Shown: positions 43,656 through 53,372, counted from the stretch's first letter. The stretch: DNA of 64,000 nt from Pseudomonas laurylsulfatiphila (GCF_002934665.1 NZ_NIRS01000005.1:1-64000); one strand, 5' to 3'. The notes: generated by a model not told the origin, from the letters alone. Numbers and translations: made by a program.

Positions 43656-43985
43656 ATGAGCGAATTCAAACGTATCCCCCCGGAACAGGCCCAGGCCCTG
43701 CGCGAACAAGGCGCAGTGGTGGTCGACGTCCGCGATCCGGCCACTTTTGCCGCCCTGCATATCGCAGGCTCGAAGCATCTGGACAATCATTCCCTGCACG
43801 CTTTCATCCAGGGTGCCGACCTCGATGCGCCGACCGTGGTGGTCTGCTATCACGGCAATTCCAGCCAGGGTGCGGCCGCCTACCTGATCAGCCAGGGCTT
43901 CTCCGACGTCTACAGCATGGATGGCGGATTCGAGTTGTGGCGTACGACCTATCCGGCGGAAACGGCGCAAGGCACTGCCGAATAA
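43656..43985 (+). CDS. glpE: Thiosulfate sulfurtransferase (rhodanese) GlpE
   Basis: Single-domain rhodanese of 109 residues that moves sulfane sulfur from thiosulfate to cyanide or other thiophiles. The active-site cysteine is C64 in VVCYHGNSSQG. VVVDVRDPATF is the other family mark. It ends the lptD-glpE run; the next 297 bp hold hairpins and no gene. Confidence 0.94.
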   Translation: MSEFKRIPPEQAQALREQGAVVVDVRDPATFAALHIAGSKHLDNHSLHAFIQGADLDAPTVVVCYHGNSSQGAAAYLISQGFSDVYSMDGGFELWRTTYPAETAQGTAE

Positions 43986-44029
43986 TTTTTTTGTAACGTT
44001 GCAGGCCCCGGCTCCCGCGGGCTAGCGCG

Positions 44030-44052
44030 GTGGCAGACGAACGGTCTGCCAC
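44030..44052 (+). terminator. Hairpin after glpE
   Basis: GTGGCAGAC and GTCTGCCAC form a perfect 9-bp stem with a GAACG loop. No T tract follows, so it may protect or process the message rather than terminate; a T-rich run lies before it at 43985-43993. Confidence 0.5.
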
Positions 44053-44128
44053 AACTAATTACGTATCTCGCCTTTACCTCCCGAATTCCCAACTATCCTT
44101 AAGCCCAGGCCATCCAAAACAGGGGAGA

Positions 44129-44142
44129 GCCGGTACACCGGC
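44129..44142 (+). promoter_or_regulatory. Palindrome in the prkA leader
   Basis: GCCGGTACACCGGC is a perfect 6-bp stem. From 44120 to 44205 the leader has several GGGA or GGA runs (CAGGGGA, TCGGGA, TCGGAG, CCGGGAG), a pattern that can bind Rsm/Csr proteins. No clear sigma-54 or sigma-S box was recognised. Confidence 0.35.
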
Positions 44143-44282
44143 GCACGGGTCATCGGGAGTAGCTTTCGGAGTCGTCAGCTCCGGGAGAGTTCTGGGGGGT
44201 AAACAGCAATCGCCTGTTCGGTTGCTGCCAGCATCGACTGAGTGATCCGGCGTCGGCTCCAAGTATCGAGCGAGGTGACGTC

Positions 44283-46205
44283 ATGAGTATCTTTAGCCAC
44301 TTCCAACAACGCTTCGAGTCCACACGCCAGGAAGAACTCTCACTGCAAGAGTATCTTGAGCTGTGCAAAAAAGACCGCAGCGCCTACGTTTCCGCCGCCG
44401 AGCGTCTACTGCTGGCCATCGGTGAACCGGAACTGCTCGACACCTCGACCAACTCGAGGCTTTCGCGCATCTTCTCCAACAAGGTCATCCGCCGCTATCC
44501 GGCCTTTGAAGACTTCCACGGGATGGAAGAATGCATCGACCAGATCGTGTCGTATTTCCGCCACGCCGCTCAGGGCCTGGAAGAGAAGAAACAGATCCTG
44601 TACCTGCTCGGCCCTGTCGGTGGCGGCAAATCGTCCCTGGCCGAGAAGCTCAAGCAGCTGATGGAAAAAGTGCCCTTCTACGCGATCAAGGGCTCGCCGG
44701 TTTTCGAGTCGCCCCTGGGTCTGTTCAACTCCACTGAAGATGGAGCGATCCTCGAGGAAGACTTTGGCATTCCACGGCGCTACCTCAACACCATCATGTC
44801 GCCATGGGCGACCAAGCGCCTGGCCGAATTCGGTGGCGACATCAGCCAGTTCCGCGTAGTGAAACTCTACCCATCGATCCTCAACCAGATTGCCGTGGCC
44901 AAGACCGAACCTGGTGACGAAAACAACCAGGACATTTCGGCACTGGTGGGCAAGGTCGATATCCGCAAGCTGGAGGAATTCCCGCAGAACGACGCCGACG
45001 CCTACAGCTACTCGGGCGCTCTCTGCCGGGCCAACCAGGGCCTGATGGAATTCGTCGAAATGTTCAAGGCACCGATCAAGGTGCTGCACCCGTTGCTGAC
45101 TGCCACACAGGAAGGCAACTACAACAGTACCGAAGGCCTTGGCGCGATTCCGTTCACCGGGATCCTGCTGGCGCACTCCAACGAATCGGAGTGGCACACC
45201 TTCCGCAACAACAAGAACAACGAAGCATTCATCGACCGGATCTACATCGTCAAGGTGCCGTATTGCCTGCGGGTCAGTGACGAAGTGAAGATCTACGACA
45301 AGCTGCTGTTCAACAGTTCGCTGGCCAAGGCGCATTGCGCGCCGGACACCCTGAAGATGCTGGCCCAGTTCACCGTACTCTCGCGCCTTAAAGAGCCGGA
45401 AAACTCCAACATCTATTCGAAGATGCGCGTTTACGACGGCGAGAACCTCAAGGACACCGATCCGAAAGCCAAATCGATCCAGGAATACCGCGACAACGCC
45501 GGTGTCGACGAAGGCATGAACGGTCTCTCGACCCGCTTCGCGTTCAAGATCCTGTCGAAGGTGTTCAACTTCGATCCGCACGAAATTGCCGCCAACCCGG
45601 TACATCTGCTTTATGTGCTGGAACAACAGATCGAACAGGAACAGTTCCAGGCCGAGACCCGCGAACGCTATCTGCGCTTCCTCAAGGAGTACCTGGCACC
45701 GCGCTACATCGAGTTCATCGGCAAGGAGATCCAGACTGCCTACCTCGAGTCCTACAGCGAGTACGGCCAGAACATCTTCGATCGCTACGTGTTGTACGCC
45801 GACTTCTGGATCCAGGACCAGGAATACCGCGACCCGGAAACCGGCGAAATCCTCAACCGCGTCGCCCTGAACGAAGAACTGGAGAAAATCGAAAAACCGG
45901 CCGGCATCAGCAATCCGAAGGATTTCCGCAACGAAATCGTCAACTTCGTCCTGCGCGCCCGGGCCAACAACAACGGCAAGAACCCGACCTGGCTCAGCTA
46001 CGAAAAACTGCGGGTGGTCATCGAGAAGAAAATGTTCTCCAACACCGAGGACCTGCTACCGGTCATCAGCTTCAACGCCAAGGCCAGCAAGGAGGACCAG
46101 CAAAAACACAACGACTTCGTCACACGGATGGTCGAGCGGGGTTACACCGACAAACAGGTACGACTGCTGTCCGAGTGGTACCTGCGGGTCAGAAAATCAC
46201 AATAA
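44283..46205 (+). CDS. prkA: PrkA/YeaG serine protein kinase
   Basis: Stress-linked protein of 640 residues: an N-terminal AAA+ domain with Walker A GPVGGGKS (110-117) and a C-terminal PrkA kinase-like domain. In E. coli the YeaG-YeaH pair is induced in nitrogen starvation. It is followed by yeaH and spoVR, a cluster conserved from Pseudomonas to enterics. Preceded by GAGGTGA just before the ATG. Whether it phosphorylates proteins or acts as a protease-type AAA machine is debated. Confidence 0.95.
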   Translation: MSIFSHFQQRFESTRQEELSLQEYLELCKKDRSAYVSAAERLLLAIGEPELLDTSTNSRLSRIFSNKVIRRYPAFEDFHGMEECIDQIVSYFRHAAQGLEEKKQILYLLGPVGGGKSSLAEKLKQLMEKVPFYAIKGSPVFESPLGLFNSTEDGAILEEDFGIPRRYLNTIMSPWATKRLAEFGGDISQFRVVKLYPSILNQIAVAKTEPGDENNQDISALVGKVDIRKLEEFPQNDADAYSYSGALCRANQGLMEFVEMFKAPIKVLHPLLTATQEGNYNSTEGLGAIPFTGILLAHSNESEWHTFRNNKNNEAFIDRIYIVKVPYCLRVSDEVKIYDKLLFNSSLAKAHCAPDTLKMLAQFTVLSRLKEPENSNIYSKMRVYDGENLKDTDPKAKSIQEYRDNAGVDEGMNGLSTRFAFKILSKVFNFDPHEIAANPVHLLYVLEQQIEQEQFQAETRERYLRFLKEYLAPRYIEFIGKEIQTAYLESYSEYGQNIFDRYVLYADFWIQDQEYRDPETGEILNRVALNEELEKIEKPAGISNPKDFRNEIVNFVLRARANNNGKNPTWLSYEKLRVVIEKKMFSNTEDLLPVISFNAKASKEDQQKHNDFVTRMVERGYTDKQVRLLSEWYLRVRKSQ

Positions 46206-46410
46206 CCCGCTGCCGGTCAGACCGGTTGTCGTCAGCCAGAGACCTGTGTGCGCTTTTTCTGTTACACAGGCCTCTGGAAGGTGTTCGAAAGTCGGTAGCG
46301 AGTTCAGGCAGCATCCAAGGCGCTTGGGGGGAGCGTTCAATATCCCTCGGCTCTCGGTTCGATGCTGTATCACCGCTCGCCCCTTTCAGGACAGCTTCTA
46401 AGGAGCAGTC

Positions 46411-47682
46411 ATGAGCTATGTGATCGACCGACGTCTCAATGGCAAGAACAAGAGCACGGTGAACCGCCAGCGGTTTCTGCGGCGCTACCGTGATCACATT
46501 AAAAAGGCTGTCGAAGAGGCGGTCAGCCGGCGCTCCATTACCGATATGGAACACGGCGAACAAATCAGCATTCCCGGCCGCGACATCGACGAGCCGGTGC
46601 TTCATCACGGGCGCGGCGGCAAGCAGACGGTCGTGCACCCGGGTAACAAGGAGTTCACCAGTGGAGAACATATCGCCCGACCACCGGGAGGCGGTGGCGG
46701 TCGAGGCCCCGGCAAGGCCGGCAATTCCGGCGAAGGGATGGACGAATTCGTCTTCCAGATCACCCAGGAAGAGTTCCTTGAATTCATGTTCGAGGATCTG
46801 GAACTGCCCAACCTGGTCAAACGCAACCTGACCGGCACCGACACCTTCAAGACCGTGCGGGCCGGGATCAGCAACGAGGGCAACCCGTCGCGGATCAACA
46901 TCATCCGCACCCTGCGCTCAGCCCACGCCCGGCGCATCGCCCTGTCCGGCAGCAGCCGGGCAAAACTGCGTGAGGCCAAGGAAGAGCTTCTGCGACTCAA
47001 ACAGGAAGAACCAGACAACTTCGGCGATATTCAGGAAATCGAAGCTGAAATCGAAAAACTCAGCGCGCGCATTCACCGCGTGCCGTTTCTCGACACGTTC
47101 GACCTCAAATACAACCTGCTCATCAAGCAGCCCAACCCCAGTTCCAAGGCCGTGATGTTCTGCCTGATGGACGTGTCCGGCTCGATGACCCAGGCGACCA
47201 AGGACATCGCCAAGCGCTTCTTTATCCTGCTGTACCTGTTTCTGAAGCGGAACTACGACAAGATCGACGTCGTGTTCATCCGCCATCACACCAGCGCCCG
47301 CGAAGTGGATGAAGAAGAGTTTTTCTACTCCCGTGAAACCGGCGGCACCATCGTCTCCAGCGCCCTGAAACTGATGCAAGAGATCATGGCCGAACGCTAC
47401 CCGAGCAACGAGTGGAACATTTACGCCGCCCAAGCCTCCGATGGCGACAACTGGAACGACGACTCTCCGATCTGCCGCGACATCCTGATCAACCAGATCA
47501 TGCCATTCGTGCAGTACTACACTTACGTTGAGATCACCCCGCGCGAACACCAGGCCCTTTGGTTCGAATACGAGCGCATCGCCGAAGCCTTTTCCGACAC
47601 GTTTGCCCAGCAACAACTGGTCTCGGCCGGGGATATCTATCCGGTCTTCCGTGAACTCTTCCAGCGCAGGTTAGTGACATGA
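46411..47682 (+). CDS. YeaH/YhbH family protein (DUF444, vWA-like)
   Basis: 423-residue partner of PrkA. The charged N terminus has a glycine-rich stretch (PPGGGGGRGPGKAGN, about 91-105). The C-terminal half is von Willebrand A-like, with the metal-site motif DVSGS at 254-258. Start ATG 46411 follows AAGGAG. It lies 205 bp after prkA and overlaps spoVR by 4 bp, so those two are coupled. Confidence 0.93.
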   Translation: MSYVIDRRLNGKNKSTVNRQRFLRRYRDHIKKAVEEAVSRRSITDMEHGEQISIPGRDIDEPVLHHGRGGKQTVVHPGNKEFTSGEHIARPPGGGGGRGPGKAGNSGEGMDEFVFQITQEEFLEFMFEDLELPNLVKRNLTGTDTFKTVRAGISNEGNPSRINIIRTLRSAHARRIALSGSSRAKLREAKEELLRLKQEEPDNFGDIQEIEAEIEKLSARIHRVPFLDTFDLKYNLLIKQPNPSSKAVMFCLMDVSGSMTQATKDIAKRFFILLYLFLKRNYDKIDVVFIRHHTSAREVDEEEFFYSRETGGTIVSSALKLMQEIMAERYPSNEWNIYAAQASDGDNWNDDSPICRDILINQIMPFVQYYTYVEITPREHQALWFEYERIAEAFSDTFAQQQLVSAGDIYPVFRELFQRRLVT

Positions 47683-49241
47683 CCGCCAAAGAGCAGAAGC
47701 GCCAACCCATTTCCACCGGCTCCGAATGGACGTTCGAGCTGATCCAGGCGTACGACCGCGAAATCAGTCGCATTGCGGCGGGTTACGCCCTCGATACGTA
47801 CCCGAACCAGATCGAAGTGATCACCGCCGAACAGATGATGGATGCCTACGCCTCTGTCGGTATGCCTCTGGGTTATCACCACTGGTCCTACGGCAAGCAC
47901 TTCCTCAGCACTGAAAAATCCTACACCCGCGGCCAGATGGGTCTGGCGTACGAGATCGTGATCAACTCCGACCCGTGCATTGCCTACCTGATGGAAGAAA
48001 ACACCATCTGCATGCAAGCGCTGGTGGTGGCCCATGCCTGCTACGGGCACAACAGCTTTTTCAAAGGTAATTACCTGTTCCGCACCTGGACCGACGCCAG
48101 CTCGATCATCGATTACCTGGTGTTTGCCAAGCAGTACATCATGCAATGCGAGGAGCGCCACGGCATCGACGCGGTCGAGGACCTGCTCGACTCCTGCCAT
48201 GCACTGATGAACTATGGCGTCGACCGCTACAAACGCCCCTATCCGATTTCCGCGGAAGAAGAGCGCCGCCGGCAAAAGGACCGGGAAGAGCATTTGCAGA
48301 AACAGATCAACGATCTGTGGCGCACCATTCCCAAAGGCGCGGACAAGTACAGCGACAAGGACAACGCACGTTTCCCCGCCGAACCTCAGGAAAACATCCT
48401 GTACTTCATCGAAAAACATGCGCCACTGCTGGAGCCATGGCAGCGGGAAATCGTGCGCATCGTGCGCAAGATCGCCCAGTATTTTTATCCACAGCGCCAG
48501 ACCCAGGTGATGAACGAAGGTTGGGCCACGTTCTGGCACTACACCCTGATGAACGATCTGTACGACGAGGGCCTGGTCACCGACGGCTTCATGATGGAGT
48601 TCCTGACGTCCCACACCAGCGTGGTGTTCCAGCCGGGCTTCGATAGCCCTTACTACAGTGGCATCAACCCATATGCCCTGGGGTTTGCCATGTACCGTGA
48701 CATCCGTCGCATGTGCGAAGAGCCCACGGAAGAAGATCGCCACTGGTTCCCCGACATTGCCGGTACCGACTGGCTGGCAGCCATCAAGTTCGCCATGAGC
48801 AGCTTCAAGGATGAGAGCTTCATCCTGCAGTACCTCTCACCCAAGGTGATCCGCGACCTCAAGCTGTTCAGCATTCTCGATGACGACCAGAAGGACGACT
48901 TGCTGGTGCCCGCCATTCACGACGAAGGTGGCTACCGCATCATCCGCGAAACCCTGGCCGCGCAGTACAACCTGGGCAATCGCGAGCCCAACGTGCAGAT
49001 CTACAGCATCGACCGCCGTGGTGACCGTTCCCTGACCCTGCGTCACCAGCAACACGACCGCAAACCGCTGGGCGACTCGACCGAAGAAGTGCTCAAACAC
49101 CTGCACCGCCTCTGGGGTTTCGACATTCACCTGGAAACCCTGCAAGGGGACACCGTGATGAAAACCCACCATGTGCCGCCCCGAAACGAGCACAGCGAAG
49201 GTGATTACGGTCGACTGGACCTGGCTGTCATCCATCTTTGA
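47679..49241 (+). CDS. SpoVR family protein (YcgB)
   Basis: 520-residue SpoVR homologue. Characteristic stretches include HHWSYGKHFL, CYGHNSFFKGN, MNEGWATFWHY and PYALGFAMYRDI; conserved histidines and glutamate suggest a metal site, but the activity is unknown. In B. subtilis SpoVR acts in spore cortex formation; Pseudomonas does not sporulate, so the role here is stress-related by context with prkA and yeaH. Confidence 0.93.
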   Translation: MTAKEQKRQPISTGSEWTFELIQAYDREISRIAAGYALDTYPNQIEVITAEQMMDAYASVGMPLGYHHWSYGKHFLSTEKSYTRGQMGLAYEIVINSDPCIAYLMEENTICMQALVVAHACYGHNSFFKGNYLFRTWTDASSIIDYLVFAKQYIMQCEERHGIDAVEDLLDSCHALMNYGVDRYKRPYPISAEEERRRQKDREEHLQKQINDLWRTIPKGADKYSDKDNARFPAEPQENILYFIEKHAPLLEPWQREIVRIVRKIAQYFYPQRQTQVMNEGWATFWHYTLMNDLYDEGLVTDGFMMEFLTSHTSVVFQPGFDSPYYSGINPYALGFAMYRDIRRMCEEPTEEDRHWFPDIAGTDWLAAIKFAMSSFKDESFILQYLSPKVIRDLKLFSILDDDQKDDLLVPAIHDEGGYRIIRETLAAQYNLGNREPNVQIYSIDRRGDRSLTLRHQQHDRKPLGDSTEEVLKHLHRLWGFDIHLETLQGDTVMKTHHVPPRNEHSEGDYGRLDLAVIHL

Positions 49242-49304
49242 TCCGCTTTGCGCCTCCGAAAGCTCGATGCAGCGGTTATCCTGTCGAGCTAACGGAGGTT
49301 TTTT

Positions 49305-50528
49305 ATGCGTATTTATAAAGTCGGCGGTGCGGTACGTGATCGCCTGCTGGGCAAACCGGTCACCGATATCGACTGGGTCGTGGTTGGCGCCACCACCGAA
49401 GAAATGCTCGCCAAGGGCTTTCGCCCGGTGGGCGCGGATTTCCCGGTGTTCCTTCATCCCAAAAGCGGTGAGGAATACGCCCTCGCCCGCACCGAGCGCA
49501 AAAGCGGGCGCGGTTACGGCGGGTTCACTTTTCACGCCAGCCCTGAAGTCACCCTTGAAGAAGACCTGATCCGTCGCGACCTGACCATCAACGCCATGGC
49601 CGAAGACGATCAGCAGAACCTGACCGACCCCTACCACGGCCAGCGCGATCTCGAAGCGCGCCTGCTGCGCCATGTTTCCCCGGCGTTTGCCGAGGATCCA
49701 CTCAGGGTCCTGCGCGTTGCCCGCTTTGCCGCACGATATACCGCGCTGGGCTTTACCGTCGCCCCGGAAACCCTGGAACTGATGCGTCAACTCAGCGAGT
49801 CAGGTGAGCTTGAGGCGCTGACTCCCGAGCGCAGCTGGAAGGAAATCTCCCGCGCCCTGATGGAAGATCAGCCACAGGTGTTTATCGAGGTGTTGCGCGC
49901 ATGTGGCGCACTCAAGGTGCTGATGCCGGAGGTCGACGCACTGTTCGGCGTCCCGCAGCCCCCGGCCCATCACCCGGAAATCGATACTGGCGCACATACC
50001 CTGAGCGTGTTGCAGCAAGCAGCACTGCACAAACAGCCGCTGACCGTGCGCTGGGCCTGCCTGCTGCACGACCTGGGCAAGGGCCTGACGCCAGAAGAGG
50101 AATGGCCGCGGCACATTGCCCACGAGTTCAAGGGCCTGAAGCTGATCAAAGCGGTCAACGAACGCTTCAAGGCGCCGAGAGACTGCCAGGAACTGGCAAT
50201 GCTGGTGGGCGAGTACCACACCCACGGGCATCGTGCCCTGGAGCTGAAGCCATCGACATTACTGGAATTGCTGCAAAGCTTCGACGTTTACCGTCGGCCG
50301 CAACGGTTCGAGGAGTTCATCGCGGCATGCGAGATGGATGCACGGGGACGCGAAGGGTTGGAGCAGAGAAGTTATCCACAGGCGGATTATCTGCGCGGCG
50401 CGGCAACTGCGGCGCGCAGTATTGCGGTGCAGCCACTGCTGGAGAAGGGTTTCAAGGGACCAGAGTTGGGCGAGGCGATCAAGCGTGAGCGGCTCAAGGC
50501 GTTGAAGGCTTATAAAGACAATGCCTGA
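49305..50528 (+). CDS. cca: CCA tRNA nucleotidyltransferase (multifunctional)
   Basis: Adds or repairs the 3' CCA of tRNAs. The 407-residue class II enzyme has GGAVRD, the catalytic D21/D23 in TDIDWVVVG, RRDLTINAMA and EDPLRVLRVARFAAR. A C-terminal HD domain (HTLSVLQQA, LLHDLGKG) matches the E. coli-type enzyme with phosphohydrolase activity. A 33-bp perfect inverted repeat follows, separating it from folK. Confidence 0.96.
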   Translation: MRIYKVGGAVRDRLLGKPVTDIDWVVVGATTEEMLAKGFRPVGADFPVFLHPKSGEEYALARTERKSGRGYGGFTFHASPEVTLEEDLIRRDLTINAMAEDDQQNLTDPYHGQRDLEARLLRHVSPAFAEDPLRVLRVARFAARYTALGFTVAPETLELMRQLSESGELEALTPERSWKEISRALMEDQPQVFIEVLRACGALKVLMPEVDALFGVPQPPAHHPEIDTGAHTLSVLQQAALHKQPLTVRWACLLHDLGKGLTPEEEWPRHIAHEFKGLKLIKAVNERFKAPRDCQELAMLVGEYHTHGHRALELKPSTLLELLQSFDVYRRPQRFEEFIAACEMDARGREGLEQRSYPQADYLRGAATAARSIAVQPLLEKGFKGPELGEAIKRERLKALKAYKDNA

Positions 50529-50531
50529 AGA

Positions 50532-50613
50532 GCAAAAGATCGCAGCCTTCGGCAGCTCCTACAGGGTGCACATCAATCCTCTGTAGGAGCTGCCGAAGGC
50601 TGCGATCTTTTGC
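50532..50613. repeat. 33-bp perfect inverted repeat (REP-like, possible terminator)
   Basis: GCAAAAGATCGCAGCCTTCG... (50532-50564) and its exact complement (50581-50613) enclose 16 bp. The sequence family (GATCGCAGCCTTCGGCAGCTCC) differs from the CGAGC-type REPs elsewhere in the window. It lies between convergent cca and folK and may work as a terminator on both strands. Confidence 0.92.
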
Positions 50614-50614
50614 C

Positions 50615-51133
50615 TTACAACAAATTCGAAGGGGTCAGCTGTTCGCCGCGCCACTCGAATGCCACCGGCGCCAAGACCTGATCGATCTGAGCTTCGCCCC
50701 ACAAAGTCGCAAAACTTTTGCCTACACCTGGATGCACTCTGTCTGGCGCGATCAGCGACAATGGCCACAGAACGAACGCATTTTTCAGGATTTCTGCCCG
50801 CGGCAAGATCAAGCCATCGAAGTTTCCCACCAGGTCGCCGAACAACAACACGTCGATATCCAGCGGCAAACCTCTGCGATCCGGTGCGTAACGACCGTTA
50901 TCCGCCTCAATGAACTTCAGGCGACGATCAAGCTCAATCAGCGGCAGATCGGTATACGCCGATACCACGAAATTGAAGAACGGCCCGCTCTTGATGCCCA
51001 CCGGCTGGCTTTCGAACACTGCCGAACAGCGGATATCGACAAGGAACGCCGCCAAAGCATCGAGCCCCGCCCGCAAATGGGTTTCACGCTCGATATTGCT
51101 ACCGAGCCCGAGGTACACCTGAGTCAGCGACAT
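50615..51133 (-). CDS. folK: 2-amino-4-hydroxy-6-hydroxymethyldihydropteridine pyrophosphokinase
   Basis: Transfers pyrophosphate from ATP to 6-hydroxymethyldihydropterin in folate synthesis. The 172-residue protein has VYLGLGSN, an FNFVV segment and the signature RxxPLDIDVLLFG. It overlaps the folB end by 10 bp, so the two are coupled. The gene stops at the edge of the 33-bp inverted repeat. Confidence 0.95.
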   Translation of the reverse strand: MSLTQVYLGLGSNIERETHLRAGLDALAAFLVDIRCSAVFESQPVGIKSGPFFNFVVSAYTDLPLIELDRRLKFIEADNGRYAPDRRGLPLDIDVLLFGDLVGNFDGLILPRAEILKNAFVLWPLSLIAPDRVHPGVGKSFATLWGEAQIDQVLAPVAFEWRGEQLTPSNLL

Positions 51134-51480
51134 CCGCGCTCGATCTCCACGCCCACACCACCGGTGGCAGCCGGGACCGCACCGGGCTTGGTCAGCTTCA
51201 GACGCACCCAGGTGATCTTGAATTCGCTCATCAGCACTTCAACCAGACGCTCGGCAAAGGTCTCGACCAACTGGTATTGCGCCTGCTCGGCAAACGCCTG
51301 GATACGCGAGGAAACACTGGCGTAGTCGAGCGCCAGGGTCAGGTCATCACCGGCTGCGGCCGGGCGATTATCCCAGGCGAAGCTCAGGTCAAGACGCAAG
51401 CACTGTCGGATGCCTCGCTCCCAGTCGTAGGCACCAATCACCGTGTCGACTTCCAGGCCCTCGATAAACACTCTGTCCAA
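51124..51480 (-). CDS. folB: Dihydroneopterin aldolase
   Basis: Converts dihydroneopterin to 6-hydroxymethyldihydropterin, the step before FolK. The 118-residue protein begins LDRVFIEGLEVDTVIGAYDWERG, with the catalytic glutamate in the VIGAYDWE segment and a lysine near LKLTKPGA. The start is a TTG at 51480 with GGAGAG eight bases upstream; an upstream in-frame TTG at 51504 would overlap that site. It is divergent from plsY. Confidence 0.9.
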   Translation of the reverse strand: MDRVFIEGLEVDTVIGAYDWERGIRQCLRLDLSFAWDNRPAAAGDDLTLALDYASVSSRIQAFAEQAQYQLVETFAERLVEVLMSEFKITWVRLKLTKPGAVPAATGGVGVEIERGCR

Positions 51481-51554
51481 GCACTTCTCTCCGCTACACG
51501 ACAAGGGCGCAATGCGCCGTTAGAATCAGGGCTTCCTCGCCCGGAATAGTTAGC

Positions 51555-52124
51555 ATGTTTTGGTTATTGGCGATCCTCGCCTACCTGCTCGGCTCTCTGT
51601 CCTTTGCCATTTTGCTCAGCCGCCTGACCGGTAACCCCGATCCGCGAATGAGTGGCTCGGGCAATGCCGGCGCCACCAACATGCTGCGCCTGGCCGGCAA
51701 GAAACTCGCCATCCTGACCCTGCTCGGCGACCTTTGCAAAGGCCTGCTGCCGGTACTGATAGCGCGTCTCGCGGGCCTTTCGCAGCAGGAACAAGCCTGG
51801 ATCGGCGTCTATGCCGTCATCGGCCATCTGTTTCCGCTGTACTTCCGCTTTCGCGGAGGCAAGGGTGTCGCCACCGCTGCCGGCATGCTGCTGGGGCTGT
51901 ACCCGCCCGCCGCCCTTCTGGCGGTCTGCGCCTGGCTCTTGACGTTCTACCTGACCCGCACCAGCTCCCTGGCCGCCCTGATCGCCACGCCGCTGACCCT
52001 GCCTTTGCTGGCCTGGCAAGAACCAGCGGCCCTGCTGCCCATGAGCACGCTCACCGGGCTGATCGTCTGGCGCCATCGCGGCAATCTACGCGACCTGTTT
52101 GCCGGGCGCGAACGGCATTTCTAG
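51555..52124 (+). CDS. plsY: Acyl-phosphate glycerol-3-phosphate acyltransferase
   Basis: Membrane enzyme that starts phospholipid synthesis by acylating glycerol-3-phosphate with acyl-phosphate. The 189-residue protein has five or so helices and the PlsY motifs SGSGNAGATNMLR, FRGGKGVATAAG and a C-terminal HRGN. It is convergent with tsaD, only 23 bp away, and divergent from folB. Confidence 0.95.
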   Translation: MFWLLAILAYLLGSLSFAILLSRLTGNPDPRMSGSGNAGATNMLRLAGKKLAILTLLGDLCKGLLPVLIARLAGLSQQEQAWIGVYAVIGHLFPLYFRFRGGKGVATAAGMLLGLYPPAALLAVCAWLLTFYLTRTSSLAALIATPLTLPLLAWQEPAALLPMSTLTGLIVWRHRGNLRDLFAGRERHF

Positions 52125-52147
52125 CGGCCGGACATGAGCGCCGCTCA

Positions 52148-53173
52148 TCACAACGCCGACAACTGCTCCATCGGCCAGCGTGCCTGCACGCTGATCGCCA
52201 GGCTTTCCTGCTGACCGGCCTGCAAGCGCTGACAGCCGGCAAAGGCGATCATCGCGCCGTTATCGGTACAGAACTGCGGACGGGCATAAAACACATCGCC
52301 CTTCATATCGCCGAGCATTTTCTCCAGAGAAGCGCGCAACGCCTTGTTGGCACTGACGCCCCCCGCGATCACCAGGCGCTTCATGCCGGCGGCCTTAAGG
52401 GCACGCTTGCACTTGATGGTCAAAGTCTCCACCACGGCCTGCTGGAACGCCAGCGCGATGTCGCATTGGGCTTGCTCGCCGTCGTCCCCGGCACTGACGC
52501 ACTGTTGCCAGGTATTCAACGCAAAGGTTTTCAGGCCACTGAAGCTGAAATCCAGGCCCGGGCGGTCGCACATCGGACGCGGGAAAACGAAACGCCCTGC
52601 AACCCCCTGCTCTGCCAGGCGAGCGATTTCCGGCCCGCCCGGATAATTGAGGCCCATCATCTTGGCCGTCTTGTCGAAAGCTTCGCCGGCAGCATCATCC
52701 AGGGTCTCGCCCAAGAGCGTGTACTGACCAATTCCGTCGACCTGAACCAGCTGCGTATGACCTCCGGAGACCAACAAAGCGACGAACGGAAATTCCGGCG
52801 GTTGCGACTCCAGCATCGGTGCCAGCAAGTGGCCTTCCATGTGGTGTACGCCGAGGGCCGGAATGCCCCAGGCAAAGGCCAGCGCCTGGGCGCAGGAAGC
52901 CCCCACCAGCAAGGCACCGACCAGGCCAGGACCCGCGGTATAGGCGATGGCGTCGATCTCGGTCGGCACGCAGTCGGCCTCGGCCAACACCTGACGAATC
53001 AAGGGCAGCATGCGCTTGACGTGATCGCGCGAGGCCAGCTCCGGCACCACGCCACCATAGGCGCGGTGCAGGTCGATCTGACTGAAAAGCGCATCGGCCA
53101 ACAGCCCGCGTTCACTGTCATATAATGCGACGCCGGTTTCGTCGCAGGAGGTTTCTAATCCCAGTACTAGCAT
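52148..53173 (-). CDS. tsaD: tRNA N6-threonylcarbamoyltransferase subunit TsaD
   Basis: Transfers threonylcarbamoyl to A37 of ANN-decoding tRNAs with TsaB and TsaE. The 341-residue protein has the iron-site histidines in HHMEGHLLAP, LVSGGHTQL, and GGVSANKALR. Length is normal. It is divergent from rpsU, with about 200 bp between the starts; this tsaD-rpsU arrangement is conserved in gammaproteobacteria. Confidence 0.97.
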   Translation of the reverse strand: MLVLGLETSCDETGVALYDSERGLLADALFSQIDLHRAYGGVVPELASRDHVKRMLPLIRQVLAEADCVPTEIDAIAYTAGPGLVGALLVGASCAQALAFAWGIPALGVHHMEGHLLAPMLESQPPEFPFVALLVSGGHTQLVQVDGIGQYTLLGETLDDAAGEAFDKTAKMMGLNYPGGPEIARLAEQGVAGRFVFPRPMCDRPGLDFSFSGLKTFALNTWQQCVSAGDDGEQAQCDIALAFQQAVVETLTIKCKRALKAAGMKRLVIAGGVSANKALRASLEKMLGDMKGDVFYARPQFCTDNGAMIAFAGCQRLQAGQQESLAISVQARWPMEQLSAL

Positions 53174-53183
53174 GGGTTTGCGC

Positions 53184-53210
53184 CTTGTTTAGGCTGAATT
53201 CGAAGGCGCG
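53184..53210 (+). promoter_or_regulatory. Candidate promoter of the rpsU-dnaG-rpoD operon
   Basis: A CATAAT box near 53209-53214 is preceded at 17 bp by a weak TTTAGG. The tsaD-rpsU divergent gap needs promoters in both directions; no better pair was found for the plus strand. Confidence 0.35.
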
Positions 53211-53372
53211 CATAATAGTCGTCGCGGGATGCCCCGACCAGCGGTTTTCGATCAGAGGCTTTGCATTCCGAGCGATGAGGGGTTAACATCCGCAACCCTT
53301 AAAAACCGACGTCTTCAAGTGCTCTTTTGCCGCGAGGATGTTGACCCCGGTAATGAATGAAGGTAGCTCTGG

